Origin: Pseudomonas sp. A-RE-19
GTDB taxonomy: Bacteria; Pseudomonadota; Gammaproteobacteria; Pseudomonadales; Pseudomonadaceae
Direction: 5' to 3'
Assembly (NCBI RefSeq): GCF_019956555.1
Contig: NZ_JAHBDQ010000018.1
Coordinates: 47,995-111,994, forward strand
DNA: 64,000 bases
Shown here: one piece after another, positions 10,737-21,500 of the stretch
How the letters are laid out: each line of letters begins with the position of its first letter
Numbering within the stretch: the first letter of the stretch is position 1
Notes under the pieces: model-generated
Database searches by the model: none
What the model saw: only the letters and a program-made list of their open reading frames with translations
What the model was told of the DNA's origin: nothing
Program-made: the position numbers and the translations under genes

Positions 10737-10764
10737 TGTATAGAAAGACTTTTCAGCTTTTCAA
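10737..10764 (-). promoter_or_regulatory. Sigma70 promoter of acpP
   Basis: On the minus strand TTGAAA (-35, 10759-10764) and TATACA (-10, 10737-10742) are separated by 16 bases. Transcription would start near 10730, giving a leader of about 45 bases before acpP. Confidence 0.6.
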
Positions 10765-10875
10765 CTGAAAGCTTCACTCCTCAAACCCGGCGGCCCTCTG
10801 CCTATAAATAGATTGCAGCTTTATAACGGATTTTAGACAGCTCGTATGACATTTTTTTGAAGCGATCCGTCACAT

Positions 10876-11619
10876 TTAACTCATGTACATCCCGCCGTTC
10901 ACCGGGATTGTAGCCCCAGTAACGTAAGCCGCACCGTCGGATGCAAGAAAAGCGACCACAGACGCGATCTCTTGAGCTTGCCCCAGACGACCCAGCGGAA
11001 TCTGCGTCTGCAAGGCTTCACGCTGCGCCTCAGGCAGTTCGCGAGTCATATCGGTGTCGATGAACCCTGGGGCCACCGAGTTTACCGTAATCGAACGCGA
11101 ACCGACTTCACGCGCCAGTGCACGGCTGAAACCTTCCAGACCGGCCTTGGCGGCTGCATAGTTTACTTGGCCTGCGTTGCCCATGGCACCCACAACCGAG
11201 CCAATACTGATAATTCGTCCCCAACGAGCCTTGGTCATGCCGCGCAAAACGCCCTTGGACAGGCGAAACAGACTGTTCAGGTTGGTATCGACGACATCAT
11301 GCCATTCGTCATCTTTCATGCGCATCATCAGGTTATCGCGGGTGATACCGGCATTATTGACCAGGATCGCCGGCGCACCAAACTGTTCCTGAATGCTCGC
11401 CAGCACGGCCGCTACGGACTCGTCGCTGGTGACATTGAGTTCCAGGCCAGTGCCCTGAATACCATTTTCTTTCAGGGTGGCAGCAATACGCTCGGCCCCC
11501 GAAGCGGAAGTCGCGGTGCCGACAACAATAGCACCCTGACGACCCAACTCCAGAGCGATAGCCTGGCCGATACCACGGCTGGCACCGGTGACCAGTGCAA
11601 CTTTACCTTGCAGACTCAT
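10876..11619 (-). CDS. fabG: 3-oxoacyl-ACP reductase
   Basis: A 247-residue short-chain dehydrogenase that reduces 3-oxoacyl-ACP with NADPH. The cofactor motif is TGASRGIGQAIA, the active-site Ser is in IISIGSVVGAMG, and the Tyr/Lys pair is in YAAAKAG. The end VNGGMYM is typical of FabG. The ATG at 11619 (MSLQGKV) has the ribosome binding site AAGGAG; a longer reading upstream runs into fabD. Downstream of fabD in the same operon. Confidence 0.96.
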   Translation of the reverse strand: MSLQGKVALVTGASRGIGQAIALELGRQGAIVVGTATSASGAERIAATLKENGIQGTGLELNVTSDESVAAVLASIQEQFGAPAILVNNAGITRDNLMMRMKDDEWHDVVDTNLNSLFRLSKGVLRGMTKARWGRIISIGSVVGAMGNAGQVNYAAAKAGLEGFSRALAREVGSRSITVNSVAPGFIDTDMTRELPEAQREALQTQIPLGRLGQAQEIASVVAFLASDGAAYVTGATIPVNGGMYMS

Positions 11620-11635
11620 GCAAGCTTCTCCTTGT

Positions 11636-12574
11636 TCAGGCCAGCGCTGCACGGGCGGCAGCGAAAGCGTCTGGGGTATTGAGGTTAGAGGTCGACACGC
11701 CTTCGGCGCAACGTTTGTTCAAACCGGCAAGTACTTTGCCAGGGCCGCATTCGACCAGTTCGGTCGCACCCTTGGCAGCCAGTGCCTGGACCGACTCGAC
11801 CCAGCGTACAGGCTTGTAGAGCTGTTCAAGCAGATCGCGCTTGAGGGTTTCCAGATCGGCCGGCACGTTGGCGCTGACGTTCTGTACCACAGGGATCTGC
11901 GGTGCCTGCCAGTCGATCGCTGCGATCGACTCGGCGAACCGCTCAGCGGCTGGGCGCATCAATTCGCAATGGGACGGCACGCTGACCGGCAACGGCATGG
12001 CGCGCTTGGCACCACGCGCCTTGCAGCCTTCGATGGCGCGCTCGACCGCCGCCTTGGCACCCGCGATAACCACTTGGCCCGGGGAGTTGAAGTTGACCGC
12101 GCTGACCACTTCGCCTTGTGCCGCTTCGGCGCAGGCTGCCAGCACATCGGCGTCCTCCAGACCGAGGATGGCGGCCATGCCGCCCTGCCCGGCCGGAACA
12201 GCCTCTTGCATCAACTGGCCGCGACGCTCTACCAGTTTCACCGCGTCGCCCAGACTCAGGCTGCCCGCAGCCACCAGGGCGCTGTATTCGCCCAGGCTGT
12301 GACCGGCAACGTAAGCCGGACGCACGCCGCCTTCAGCCAGCCACAAGCGCCACAAGGCGATCGAGGCGGTCAGAATGGCCGGCTGGGTTTTATCGGTTTG
12401 ATTGAGTTGCTCTTCCGGCCCTTGCTGGGTCAGTGCCCACAGGTCGTAACCCAGAGCCTCGGAAGCTTCTTTGAATGTTTCAAGGACCACCGGATGTTGC
12501 GCGCCCAACTCGGCCAGCATGCCGAGGGACTGCGAACCCTGTCCTGGAAAGACGAATGCGAGGGAAGCAGACAT
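11636..12574 (-). CDS. fabD: Malonyl-CoA:ACP transacylase
   Basis: A 312-residue acyltransferase that loads malonyl groups onto ACP. The nucleophile Ser is in AGHSLGEYSAL, with FPGQGSQS at the N-terminus and a conserved His in VSVPSHCELM. The start ATG at 12574 (MSASLAFVFPGQG) follows AGGGG. The gene lies between plsX and fabG. Confidence 0.96.
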   Translation of the reverse strand: MSASLAFVFPGQGSQSLGMLAELGAQHPVVLETFKEASEALGYDLWALTQQGPEEQLNQTDKTQPAILTASIALWRLWLAEGGVRPAYVAGHSLGEYSALVAAGSLSLGDAVKLVERRGQLMQEAVPAGQGGMAAILGLEDADVLAACAEAAQGEVVSAVNFNSPGQVVIAGAKAAVERAIEGCKARGAKRAMPLPVSVPSHCELMRPAAERFAESIAAIDWQAPQIPVVQNVSANVPADLETLKRDLLEQLYKPVRWVESVQALAAKGATELVECGPGKVLAGLNKRCAEGVSTSNLNTPDAFAAARAALA

Positions 12575-12700
12575 GTAACAAGCCCCTAATGATCTTGTCG
12601 TCGGAGAAATGACGTCCCGTTTTGGGGAACGCAAGAAACTCACAGTTGGATGGCCAATTGAACTGAGCGGTCACATTTAAGCATTGTCCGACGAAAACGC

Positions 12701-13711
12701 CTAAGGCAACAAATCCTCCATGCGCCCATGAAGCCGCTCCGGCAAGTTTTCCTGGATCTCGATCAACGCGCGTTGAATCGCGCTCTGAAAACCCTGAACG
12801 CCCGCCGAACCGTGGCTTTTCACGACAATTCCCTGCAAACCGAGGAAACTTGCACCGTTGTGCCGCGCCGGCGCCAGTTCGGCCTGCAAGCGTTTCATCA
12901 GCGGCAGCGCCAGAGCGCCGACCACTTTCGACGCGAAATTTTTCTTGAACAACGCTTCGATGCGCCCGGCAATCATCGTCGCCAGTCCTTCGCTGGACTT
13001 GAGCAGGATATTGCCAACGAAGCCGTCGCATACCACCACATCGGCCTCGCCACGGTACAAACCGTCACCTTCGATAAATCCGATGTAGTTCAGGCCACGC
13101 GCATTTTGCAGCAGAGTCGCCGCCAGCTTGACCTGCTGATTACCTTTGATGTCTTCGGTGCCGATATTCAGCAACGCCACCCGGGGGCGAGCGATGCCCA
13201 GGGTTTGCGCCGCCACCGAGCCCATCACCGCAAACTGCAACAACTGCTCGGCACTGCAATCGACATTGGCACCCAGATCGAGCAACTGGCAGTAGCCCTT
13301 TTGCGTCGGAATAGCCGCGATCATCGCCGGCCGATCGATCCCCGGCAAGGTTTTGAGCACAAACCGCGACAACGCCATCAGCGCACCGGTATTGCCAGCA
13401 CTGACGCAGGCCTGGACCTTACCGTCGCGCAGCAACTCCAGCGCCACGCGCATCGACGAGTCGGGCTTGCCGCGCAAGGCCTGGGCAGGCTTTTCATCCA
13501 TGGTGATGACTTCGGACGCCGGCGCAATCGACAGGCGCGCGCGATCCACCGCCGAATGGCTGGCAATCAATTCTTCAAGAAGGGAGGGTTGACCGACAAG
13601 GGTCAGGTGCAACGAGGGCGTAGCAGACAGACAAGCAAGGCTGGCCTGAACAATGCTGCGGGGACCGAAGTCCCCGCCCATTGCGTCAATCGCGATGACT
13701 TGAGCGGACAA
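12701..13711 (-). CDS. plsX: Phosphate acyltransferase PlsX
   Basis: A 336-residue enzyme that makes acyl-phosphate from acyl-ACP, linking fatty acid synthesis to phospholipid assembly. Family motifs include [12 protein letters not shown] at the N-terminus, [10 protein letters not shown] and [13 protein letters not shown]. It starts three bases after the rpmF stop, which is the usual bacterial order rpmF-plsX-fab. Confidence 0.96.
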   Translation of the reverse strand: MSAQVIAIDAMGGDFGPRSIVQASLACLSATPSLHLTLVGQPSLLEELIASHSAVDRARLSIAPASEVITMDEKPAQALRGKPDSSMRVALELLRDGKVQACVSAGNTGALMALSRFVLKTLPGIDRPAMIAAIPTQKGYCQLLDLGANVDCSAEQLLQFAVMGSVAAQTLGIARPRVALLNIGTEDIKGNQQVKLAATLLQNARGLNYIGFIEGDGLYRGEADVVVCDGFVGNILLKSSEGLATMIAGRIEALFKKNFASKVVGALALPLMKRLQAELAPARHNGASFLGLQGIVVKSHGSAGVQGFQSAIQRALIEIQENLPERLHGRMEDLLP

Positions 13712-13714
13712 GGA

Positions 13715-13897
13715 TTACTCGTCAGCGCCCTTGTCGATCACTTTACGACCACGGTATACGCCTTCTGGCGATACGTGGTGACGCAGGTGAACTTCACCGG
13801 TGGTTTTTTCTACAGACAGGGTGCTAGCCTCGAGAGCGTCGTGCGAACGACGCATGTCACGGGCAGAGCGGGATTTTTTGTTCTGCTGAACAGCCAT
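13715..13897 (-). CDS. rpmF: 50S ribosomal protein L32
   Basis: A 60-residue basic protein starting [20 protein letters not shown], the standard L32 N-terminus. No cysteines are present, so this is the zinc-free form. It is cotranscribed with the upstream DUF177 gene and with plsX. Confidence 0.97.
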
Positions 13898-13910
13898 AAT
13901 TGATTAACTC

Positions 13911-14438
13911 CTAAACGTTTGGGTCACGCTTTAACTGCGCCAATACACTGAACGGGTTGGACCGCGTTACCTCGTCCTCGCTCGGTTCGGGCTCATCGAG
14001 ACCCGCCGGCTGCTGGCATTCTTCCGGATGATGAGCAGGCACAATGGGCAAGGCGAGCAGAAGCTCCTCCTCGATCAGTGACTGCAGATCCAAAGGATCT
14101 TCGCCCAGTTCCAGCACGTCATAACCTTTCGGCAACGACTGGGTATTCGCACCCTCCTTCACCACAGCATAACTGCATTCGCTATGGATCGGCAGGGTGA
14201 CCAGCTCAAGACAACGCTGGCAAACCATTTTGACTTCAGTGTCGATAAAGCTGTGAATTACCACAGATTTACGTTCATCTCGTTCAAAAACGAATTTAGC
14301 CTGCACCGTACCGACAGTGTCGGAAAGCGGGTCGCAGAGTCTCTCCAAATCGGCCAGCAGCAGTTCACCTTGAAGGGTGGTGCCACGGTCAGCCAATTTG
14401 CGCGGGTCAACGTGAGGTGGAATCGGGTCATTCAACAT
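13911..14438 (-). CDS. yceD: DUF177 (YceD) protein
   Basis: A 175-residue protein with the DUF177 signature CQRCLELVTLPIHSE and the acidic stretch LDLQSLIEEELLLALP. In bacteria and plants this family is required for 23S rRNA accumulation. It heads the rpmF-plsX-fab operon, 13 bases before rpmF, and is divergent from maf. Confidence 0.9.
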   Translation of the reverse strand: MLNDPIPPHVDPRKLADRGTTLQGELLLADLERLCDPLSDTVGTVQAKFVFERDERKSVVIHSFIDTEVKMVCQRCLELVTLPIHSECSYAVVKEGANTQSLPKGYDVLELGEDPLDLQSLIEEELLLALPIVPAHHPEECQQPAGLDEPEPSEDEVTRSNPFSVLAQLKRDPNV

Positions 14439-14542
14439 AGGCGCAGCATTATAGGGATGCCCCCAGCCATGTCAAAGGAAATTCAGCCCTGTCCGTCACT
14501 TGAGCCTGCGCTAGAATTCGCCCCTGCCCTTTGGAGATGCGC

Positions 14543-15121
14543 ATGCTGCCTTTATTACTCGCTTCAAGCTCGGCCTATCGCCGGGAATTACTGGCCCGCT
14601 TGCAGCTGCCGTTCACGTGCAGCTCGCCGGATATCGACGAGAGCCATCGCCTGGCCGAGCCAGCCATCGAACTGGTAAAGCGCCTCGCCGAAGAAAAAGC
14701 CCGCGCGCTGGCAAGCAGCCATCCAGCCCATCTGATTATCGGCTCGGATCAGGTCGCGGTACTCGGCGAGCGGATTATCGGCAAACCTCACACCTTCGAA
14801 AAGGCCCGCGAACAATTGCTGGCATCCAGCGGTGCAAGCGTGACCTTCCTGACCGGCGTGGCACTGCTCAACAGTCAGACCGGTCACTGCCAGGTCGACT
14901 GCGTGCCATTCACTGTACACATGCGCACACTCGACGTAGCGCGCATCGAACGCTACCTGCGCGCCGAACAGCCCTACGACTGCGCTGGCAGCTTCAAGGC
15001 CGAAGGTTTGGGGGCGAGCCTGTTTCAAAGCACCGAAGGCCCTGACGCCACCAGCCTGATCGGCCTGCCGCTGATTCGCCTGGTGGACATGTTGCTGGCC
15101 GAAGGCGTGCAGATACCTTAA
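14543..15121 (+). CDS. Maf-family nucleotide pyrophosphatase (YceF type)
   Basis: A 192-residue Maf/HAM1-type pyrophosphatase. The N-terminal LLLASSSAYRRELL, SPDIDES, the catalytic region IIGSDQV and the SFKAEGLGASLF motif place it in the YceF subgroup, which acts on m7GTP and related modified nucleotides. The start is the ATG at 14543, six bases after GGAG; an in-frame ATG also occurs at 14537. Divergent from the DUF177 gene. Confidence 0.9.
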   Translation: MLPLLLASSSAYRRELLARLQLPFTCSSPDIDESHRLAEPAIELVKRLAEEKARALASSHPAHLIIGSDQVAVLGERIIGKPHTFEKAREQLLASSGASVTFLTGVALLNSQTGHCQVDCVPFTVHMRTLDVARIERYLRAEQPYDCAGSFKAEGLGASLFQSTEGPDATSLIGLPLIRLVDMLLAEGVQIP

Positions 15122-15123
15122 AG

Positions 15124-15222
15124 GTCAAAAGATCGCAGCCTCGCTTCACTCGACAGCTCCTACATTGAAATGCGTATCCCTTGCAGGAGCTGTCGAGTGA
15201 AACGAGGCTGCGATCTTTTGAC
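15124..15222. repeat. REPIN-like palindrome, second sequence class
   Basis: Arms GTCAAAAGATCGCAGCCTCG (15124-15143) and its exact complement (15203-15222) enclose inner arms GACAGCTCCTAC/GCAGGAGCTGTC. The same outer core occurs at 43892-43977, so this is a dispersed repeat and differs from the GGCAAGCC class elsewhere in the window. Confidence 0.85.
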
Positions 15223-15228
15223 TGTAAA

Positions 15229-15255
15229 AAAACCGGCAAAAAGCCGGTTTTTTTT
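15229..15255. terminator. Bidirectional intrinsic terminator
   Basis: Stem AAAACCGGC/GCCGGTTTT with A-tract before and T-tract after lies between the convergent maf and sppA genes. Confidence 0.85.
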
Positions 15256-15269
15256 ATGCAGCAAGAAGA

Positions 15270-16259
15270 TCAGCGCAACGAAGGCCCCTGAAACCCCATC
15301 CACATCGCCAAATGCTCAGCCACACTGGCGCCGAGCTTTTTCGAGAAGCGATCGAATGGCGACTCCTGAACGGTGAAGTCCACCAACTCCTTCTCGCCAA
15401 TCACATCACGCGCCACCGAACTGGCATTACCCAAACCATCGATCAAGCCCAGCGCCAGCGCCTGCTCACCCGACCAGACCAGCCCGGAGAACAGCTCCGG
15501 ATGATCTTTATCCTTCAGGCGATCACCCCGGCCCTTCTTGACGCTGCTGATGAACTGCTGATGAGTGGTATCGAGCACACCCTGCCAGAACTGGGTTTCC
15601 TCAGGCTTCTGCGGCTGGAACGGATCGAGGAACGATTTGTGCTCGCCCGACGTATAAGTACGGCGCTCGACACCCAGTTTCTCCATGGTGCCGACAAAGC
15701 CATAACCCGCCGCCGTCACACCGATAGAGCCCACCAGACTCGCCTTGTCGGCGTAGATCTGATCAGCCGCGCTGGCGATGTAGTAGGCACCGGAGGCCCC
15801 AAGATCCGAGATCACCGCATAAACCTTGATGTCCGGATGCAGGCCGCGCAAACGGCGAATCTCATCGTAGACGTAACCCGATTGCACCGGACTGCCGCCC
15901 GGACTGTTGATCCGCAGGATCACACCCTTGACCTTCTTGTCCTCGAAGGCTGCACGCAGACTGCCGACGATGTTGTCGGCGCTGGCCGGCTCTTTGTCGG
16001 CAATCATGCCCGTTACGTCGATCATCGCCGTGTAGCCGGAGCCCAGGCTTGCGGTTTTTTCCATATCTATCAGCGGCGACAACAGAATCAATGCGCCAAA
16101 CAGGTACAAAAAAGTCAGCGACTTGAAGAATATCCCCCAGCGACGGGCCCGGCGTTGCTCCTGCACACCCGCCAGCAGGGTTTTTTCCAGCAGCTTCCAG
16201 CTTTTCTCGTCACCGCCTTCCGCGCTCGCCTTGGCGGGCGCTTTCCATTCGTCGGTCAT
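15270..16259 (-). CDS. sppA: Signal peptide peptidase SppA (short form)
   Basis: A 329-residue membrane-anchored Ser/Lys peptidase that degrades cleaved signal peptides. One membrane helix spans about residues 44-62. The nucleophile is Ser156 in SDLGASGAYY and the likely general base is Lys208 in SGEHKSFLDP. The oxyanion region is RINSPGGSP. The length matches the single-domain form, unlike the duplicated E. coli protein. It lies 25 bases downstream of the HAD gene. Confidence 0.92.
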   Translation of the reverse strand: MTDEWKAPAKASAEGGDEKSWKLLEKTLLAGVQEQRRARRWGIFFKSLTFLYLFGALILLSPLIDMEKTASLGSGYTAMIDVTGMIADKEPASADNIVGSLRAAFEDKKVKGVILRINSPGGSPVQSGYVYDEIRRLRGLHPDIKVYAVISDLGASGAYYIASAADQIYADKASLVGSIGVTAAGYGFVGTMEKLGVERRTYTSGEHKSFLDPFQPQKPEETQFWQGVLDTTHQQFISSVKKGRGDRLKDKDHPELFSGLVWSGEQALALGLIDGLGNASSVARDVIGEKELVDFTVQESPFDRFSKKLGASVAEHLAMWMGFQGPSLR

Positions 16260-16284
16260 GACATCTACCCCAGCAAAAAACCCA

Positions 16285-16947
16285 TTAAACCTGCTGACTC
16301 AGCCAGGCGTGCAACTCCGAAAAACGATCAATGGCCAGCTTCGGCTCAAATAATTTCAACGCATCGATCGATTGAGCACCATAGCTGACGGCCACCGAAT
16401 CCATGCCCGCATTGCGCGCCATTTGCAGATCGAACGATGAATCCCCAACCATCAACGCCTGCTCCGGGCGAACCTCGCAATGGGCGAGAATCTGCTCGAG
16501 CATCAGCGGATGGGGCTTGCTGGCGGTCTCATCGGCGGCACGAGTGATATCGAAATAATCTTCCCAACCGTGAGCCTTGAGCACCCGATCCAGCCCGCGC
16601 CGCGCCTTGCCGGTGGCCACTGCCAAGTGATAACCGTCGGCACGAAACGCGTCCATCGACTCGATTACACCCTCGAACAGAGGCGAAGGAACAGCCTCCG
16701 CCGCAATGTAGTGATCCGCATAATAATCCCGGAACGCTACCAGTTCGGCATCACTGATCTCGGGATACAAAGTGCGAATCGCCTCCGGTAATCCGAGGCC
16801 GATGATGCCTTTGACGTCTAAATCATCGCGCAACTGAAAGCCGGAGCGCTCGGACGCCACGTGCATCGCCTCGACAATCCGACCAATGGAGTCTGCGAGC
16901 GTGCCATCCCAATCGAAAATCAGCAGTTTGTAATCAGATGGGCGCAC
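16285..16947 (-). CDS. HAD family hydrolase (phosphoglycolate phosphatase-like)
   Basis: A 220-residue HAD phosphatase. The nucleophile and acid are Asp12 and Asp14 in [11 protein letters not shown]. Motif II is [10 protein letters not shown] and motif [14 protein letters not shown] four-helix cap is inserted after motif I. The substrate is not evident. The first 14 bases overlap the end of rluC, the usual Pseudomonas arrangement (PA2974 beside rluC). Confidence 0.88.
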   Translation of the reverse strand: MRPSDYKLLIFDWDGTLADSIGRIVEAMHVASERSGFQLRDDLDVKGIIGLGLPEAIRTLYPEISDAELVAFRDYYADHYIAAEAVPSPLFEGVIESMDAFRADGYHLAVATGKARRGLDRVLKAHGWEDYFDITRAADETASKPHPLMLEQILAHCEVRPEQALMVGDSSFDLQMARNAGMDSVAVSYGAQSIDALKLFEPKLAIDRFSELHAWLSQQV

Positions 16948-17896
16948 TCAATCGCTCCACGGTCTTGGCCCACATTTCGTCGACCGGGGCCTGCAACTTG
17001 AGTTCACCGCCATCGGGCAGCGGCACGGTCAGCATATAGGCGTGCAGGAACAGGCGCTTGCCACCGAGGTCACGTATTTCCTTGCTGAAATCGTCATCGC
17101 CGTACTTGGTGTCGCCGGCAATGCAATGCCCAGCATGCAGAGTATGGACGCGAATCTGGTGAGTACGGCCGGTGATCGGCTTGGCTTCGATCAGGGTGGC
17201 AAAGTCGCCAAAGCGACGCAGGACCTTGAATACGGTCACAGACTCCTTGCCCTCCTCCTCGTCGACCTCGACCATGCGCTCGCCAGAGCGCAGATTGCTC
17301 TTGCCGAGCGACGCACGGACTTGCTTGATCGAGGACGCCCAGTTGCCACGCACCAGCGCCATATAGCGCTTATCGACGCCATCGCCGCGCAATGCCGTAT
17401 GCAAGTGGCGCAACATGCTGCGCTTCTTGGCAATCATCAGCAGGCCGGAGGTATCACGATCGAGACGGTGAACCAGTTCGAGCTCTTTGCAATCGGGACG
17501 CAACTGACGAAAGGCTTCGATCACCCCGTAAGTCAGGCCGCTGCCGCCATGAACCGCGATGCCGCAAGGCTTGTTGACCACGATCAGCGCCTTGTCTTCG
17601 TAGACAATCGAGGCCTCGAGCCGCTGCAACAGACCCTGGGCCAGCGGCACAGGTTCGTCGCGCTCAGGCACGCGAACCGGCGGCACGCGCACGATATCGC
17701 CCGCCTGCAGCTTGTATTCGGGCTTGATCCGACCTTTGTTCACCCGCACTTCGCCCTTGCGCAAAATGCGGTAAATCAAGGTCTTGGGCACGCCTTTGAG
17801 CCGAGCGAGAAGGAAGTTATCAATACGTTGGCCGGCATATTCCGGCGAGACCTCCAGCAGTTGTACGGCTGGGGTCGAAGGGGCAGTAGTCGTCAT
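16934..17896 (-). CDS. rluC: 23S rRNA pseudouridine synthase RluC
   Basis: A 320-residue enzyme that makes pseudouridine at 23S rRNA positions 955, 2504 and 2580 (E. coli numbering). An S4 RNA-binding domain (about residues 21-80) is followed by the synthase domain with the catalytic Asp146 in HRLDRDTSG. The end motif GRTHQIRVH is present. Divergent from rne with a shared upstream region, as in E. coli. Confidence 0.94.
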   Translation of the reverse strand: MTTTAPSTPAVQLLEVSPEYAGQRIDNFLLARLKGVPKTLIYRILRKGEVRVNKGRIKPEYKLQAGDIVRVPPVRVPERDEPVPLAQGLLQRLEASIVYEDKALIVVNKPCGIAVHGGSGLTYGVIEAFRQLRPDCKELELVHRLDRDTSGLLMIAKKRSMLRHLHTALRGDGVDKRYMALVRGNWASSIKQVRASLGKSNLRSGERMVEVDEEEGKESVTVFKVLRRFGDFATLIEAKPITGRTHQIRVHTLHAGHCIAGDTKYGDDDFSKEIRDLGGKRLFLHAYMLTVPLPDGGELKLQAPVDEMWAKTVERLSAPI

Positions 17897-17925
17897 GGTG
17901 CGGATGATAACAATTTTTTATGGAA

Positions 17926-17954
17926 TTGAAGCACTTAATCATTGCTGCTATAGT
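17926..17954 (+). promoter_or_regulatory. Sigma70 promoter of rne
   Basis: TTGAAG (-35, 17926-17931) and TATAGT (-10, 17949-17954) are spaced by exactly 17 bases. The predicted start is near 17961, which gives rne a leader of about 635 bases. The promoter sits 30 bases from the divergent rluC start. Confidence 0.7.
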
Positions 17955-17960
17955 CGCGAA

Positions 17961-18596
17961 CGCCGCCAAAAGTGGCCTGGACAGCGGACTAACGGTCAAA
18001 AACCGGCCCTGACCAACGCAATTCACGAGGACGAGAGGCCGTCCTACGGGGCTTTCGCTACGTAACGGCAGAGTTTTCAGTTGTAACGAGCGCAGGTGAC
18101 ATAAGGCCTGAATCATGCCGCAAAGCAGAGTTTTCACTCGCCTTCCGAGCAAATATTCACGGCCAGTTCACAAAGTGCAGTCAGCTGCGAACGACCCCGA
18201 GCGAACGCTTCGGAAACAACGCCTAAATTAGCCATGATGCGTGACCTCCCCTTTCGGAGCTCACGGTAAATGCCAACCCGCTGCGGATTCTGCGCGCGGC
18301 AGCACCCGAATTATCAGGGATACGTGTAGGGTGGAGATGCACAACCGCTGGACTGTGTAGCAATAGGCTTTATCAAGACGCTTCATCTCGTCCACAGCCG
18401 CCGGTTGATTCCTCCTCCTGACTGAGTGCTTAAGTAGCCACAGCAAGCAGGACGCGTACGTCGCGACACCGGCCCAATTGGTCGGGGTTCGCTAGACACT
18501 GGAGTGGCCAACCACTCCTGACGCACCTGACACCGACCGTGAGAAGTCGTGTGTGCCGAACGCCGTTTCCGGCAGCCCGGAAACCGACGGTACTAC
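17961..18596 (+). promoter_or_regulatory. Long structured 5' leader of rne (rne-II-type element)
   Basis: This 636-base stretch has no supported gene. It contains several hairpins, for example GGAGTGG-CCAA-CCACTCC (near 18502-18519) and a GCCG/CGGC stem just before the start codon. In E. coli the rne leader lets RNase E repress its own mRNA. In Pseudomonas a separate conserved RNA, the rne-II motif, is known in rne leaders. Location and structure fit that; I could not run a covariance search, so the exact borders of the motif are not given. Confidence 0.6.
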
Positions 18597-21500
18597 ATGA
18601 AAAGAATGCTGATTAACGCAACTCAACCCGAAGAGTTGCGTGTTGCACTGGTAGATGGCCAGCGCCTCTACGACCTGGACATCGAATCCGGTGCACGCGA
18701 GCAGAAGAAGGCCAACATCTATAAAGGCCGGATTACTCGCATCGAACCAAGCCTTGAGGCTGCCTTTGTCGATTTCGGCTCTGAGCGCCACGGCTTCCTG
18801 CCCCTCAAAGAAATCTCCCGCGAATACTTCAAGAAAGCCCCCGAAGGCCGCGTCAATATCAAGGACGTCCTGAGCGAAGGCCAGGAAGTCATCGTTCAGG
18901 TCGAAAAAGAAGAACGTGGCAACAAGGGCGCTGCCCTGACCACCTTCATCAGCCTGGCCGGTCGTTACCTGGTGCTGATGCCGAACAACCCGCGTGCCGG
19001 CGGTATCTCCCGTCGCATCGAAGGTGAAGAGCGCAACGAACTGCGTGAAGCCCTGAACGGTCTGGTTGCCCCGGCCGACATGGGTCTGATCGTTCGCACT
19101 GCCGGCCTTGGCCGCAGCAGCGAAGAAATGCAGTGGGACCTCGATTACCTGCTGCAACTCTGGACCGCCATCAAAGAAGCTTCGCTGGATCGCTCCGCGC
19201 CATTCCTGATCTACCAGGAAAGCAACGTGATCATCCGCGCCATCCGCGATTACCTGCGCCAGGACATCGGCGAAGTGCTGATCGACAGCGTTGAAGCCCA
19301 GGACGAAGCCCTGACCTTCATCCGCCAGGTGATGCCGCAGTACGCCAGCAAGATCAAGCTGTATGAAGACAGCGTTCCGCTGTTCAACCGTTTCCAGATC
19401 GAAAGCCAGATCGAGACCGCCTTCCAGCGCGTCGTCGAACTGCCTTCCGGCGGCTCCATCGTTATCGATCCGACCGAAGCCCTGGTGTCCATCGACATCA
19501 ACTCGGCGCGCGCCACCAAAGGCAGCGACATCGAAGAAACCGCTCTGCAGACCAACCTTGAAGCCGCCGAAGAAATCGCCCGTCAGTTGCGCTTGCGCGA
19601 CATCGGCGGCCTGATCGTCATCGACTTCATCGACATGACCCCTGCCAAGAACCAGCGCGCCGTGGAAGAGAAAGTCCGCGAATGCCTGGAAGCCGACCGC
19701 GCTCGCGTGCAAGTCGGTCGCATCTCGCGCTTCGGCCTGCTGGAAATGTCCCGTCAACGCCTGCGTCCATCCCTGGGCGAAAGCAGCGGTATCGTCTGCC
19801 CGCGTTGCAACGGCACCGGCATCATCCGTGACGTCGAATCGCTGTCGCTGGCGATCCTGCGCCTGATCGAAGAAGAAGCCCTGAAAGACCGCACCGCCGA
19901 AGTTCGCGCACAAGTGCCGATTCCGGTTGCAGCTTTCCTGCTCAACGAAAAACGCAACTCGATCACCAAGATCGAACTGCGCACCCGTGCCCGCATCGTC
20001 ATTCTGCCGAACGATCACCTCGAAACGCCGCACTTCGAAGTTCAGCGTCTGCGTGATGACAGCCCGGAAGCCGCGGTCGGCCAGTCCAGCTACGAAATCG
20101 CCGCTGCCGCTGCCGAAGTCGAAGAAGTCCAGCCAGCCGCCGCGACCCGCACCCTGGTTCGCCAGGAAGCCGCGGTCAAGACGGCTCCAGCTCGCGCCAA
20201 CGCTCCGGTTCCGACCGAAGTCGTCGCCGCTCCAGTGGCTGCACCGGCCGTCGCGCCAGAGCCAAGCCTGTTCAAAGGCCTGGTGAAATCGCTGGTCAGC
20301 CTGTTTGCCAGCAAGGAAGAGCCTGTTGCGCCGGTTGTGGTTGAAAAACCAGCCACCGAACGCCCTGCCCGCAACGAAGAGCGTCGCAACGGTCGCCAGC
20401 AGAGCCGCAACCGTAACGGTCGCCGCGATGAAGAGCGCAAGCCTCGTGAGGAACGTGCACCGCGTGAAGAGCGCGCACCACGTGAGCCACGCGAAGAGCG
20501 TCAACCACGCGAAGCCCGTGAAGAAACGCCAGCAGTAGTCGCCCGCGAAGAACGTGCTCCACGCGCCCCTCGTGAAGAACGTGCACCGCGCGCCCCGCGT
20601 GAAGATCGCAAGCCACGTGGCGAGCGTGAAGAACGCCCGGTCCGTGAACTGCGCGAGCCTCTGGATGCCGCTCCGGCCGCCGCTGCCAACGCTGAAGAGC
20701 GTCCAGCCCGTCAGCCACGTGAAGAACGCGCTCCACGCCCACCGCGTGAAGAACGTCAGCCACGTACCGAGCAAGCCGTTGCTGCCGTTGCTGAAGAAGA
20801 GCTGCCAGCCAACGAAGAGCAACTGCAGGAAGACGGTCAGGAAGGCGCCGAAGGCGATCGTCCACGCCGCCGCTCCCGTGGCCAGCGTCGTCGCAGCAAC
20901 CGTCGTGAGCGTCAACGCGATGCCAACGGCAACGTGATCGAAGGTTCGGAAGAATCCGAATCGGCTGAAAACGCCGAAGCGCCAAGCGCTGCCGATCTGG
21001 CCGCCGGCCTGGCTGTTACCGCAGCCGTTGCCAGCTCCGTGATCAGCGCGCCTGCTGAAGCACAAGCCAACGAGCAAGCAGAACGCGCCACTGCCGCCAC
21101 GCTGGAAACTGCTCCGGTTGAAGCGCCAGTCGTTGAAGCGACCACGCCAGTAGAAGTCACCGCTGCTCCGGAAATCGAAGTAGCACCGGTTCGTGAAGCA
21201 CAGCCTGAAGTTGAAGCTGCCGCTGAACCGGCTGTCGTCGCTGAACCAGCGACTGCTACCGAGCCTGTGGTTGAAGCGCCAGCTGAACGGGTACGTGAAG
21301 TTCGCGAAGAACAAACCACGTTCAACTGGGTTGCCGAGCCACCTGTAGCGGTCGAAACTCCAGTTGCTGAAGCCCCGGTGGCTGAAGCCATGGTCTCCGA
21401 GCCAGTGGTTGCTGCCGCCGAGCCTGCTCCGGTAGTTGAAGCGCCGGTTGTTGCCGAAGAGGCTGCACCAGTGGTTGAAGCCGCCCCTGTCAGCGCTCTG

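Noticed and set aside
18261..18446. Small minus-strand frame in the rne leader
   Set aside because: No ribosome binding site or known motif; the region is better read as leader RNA.
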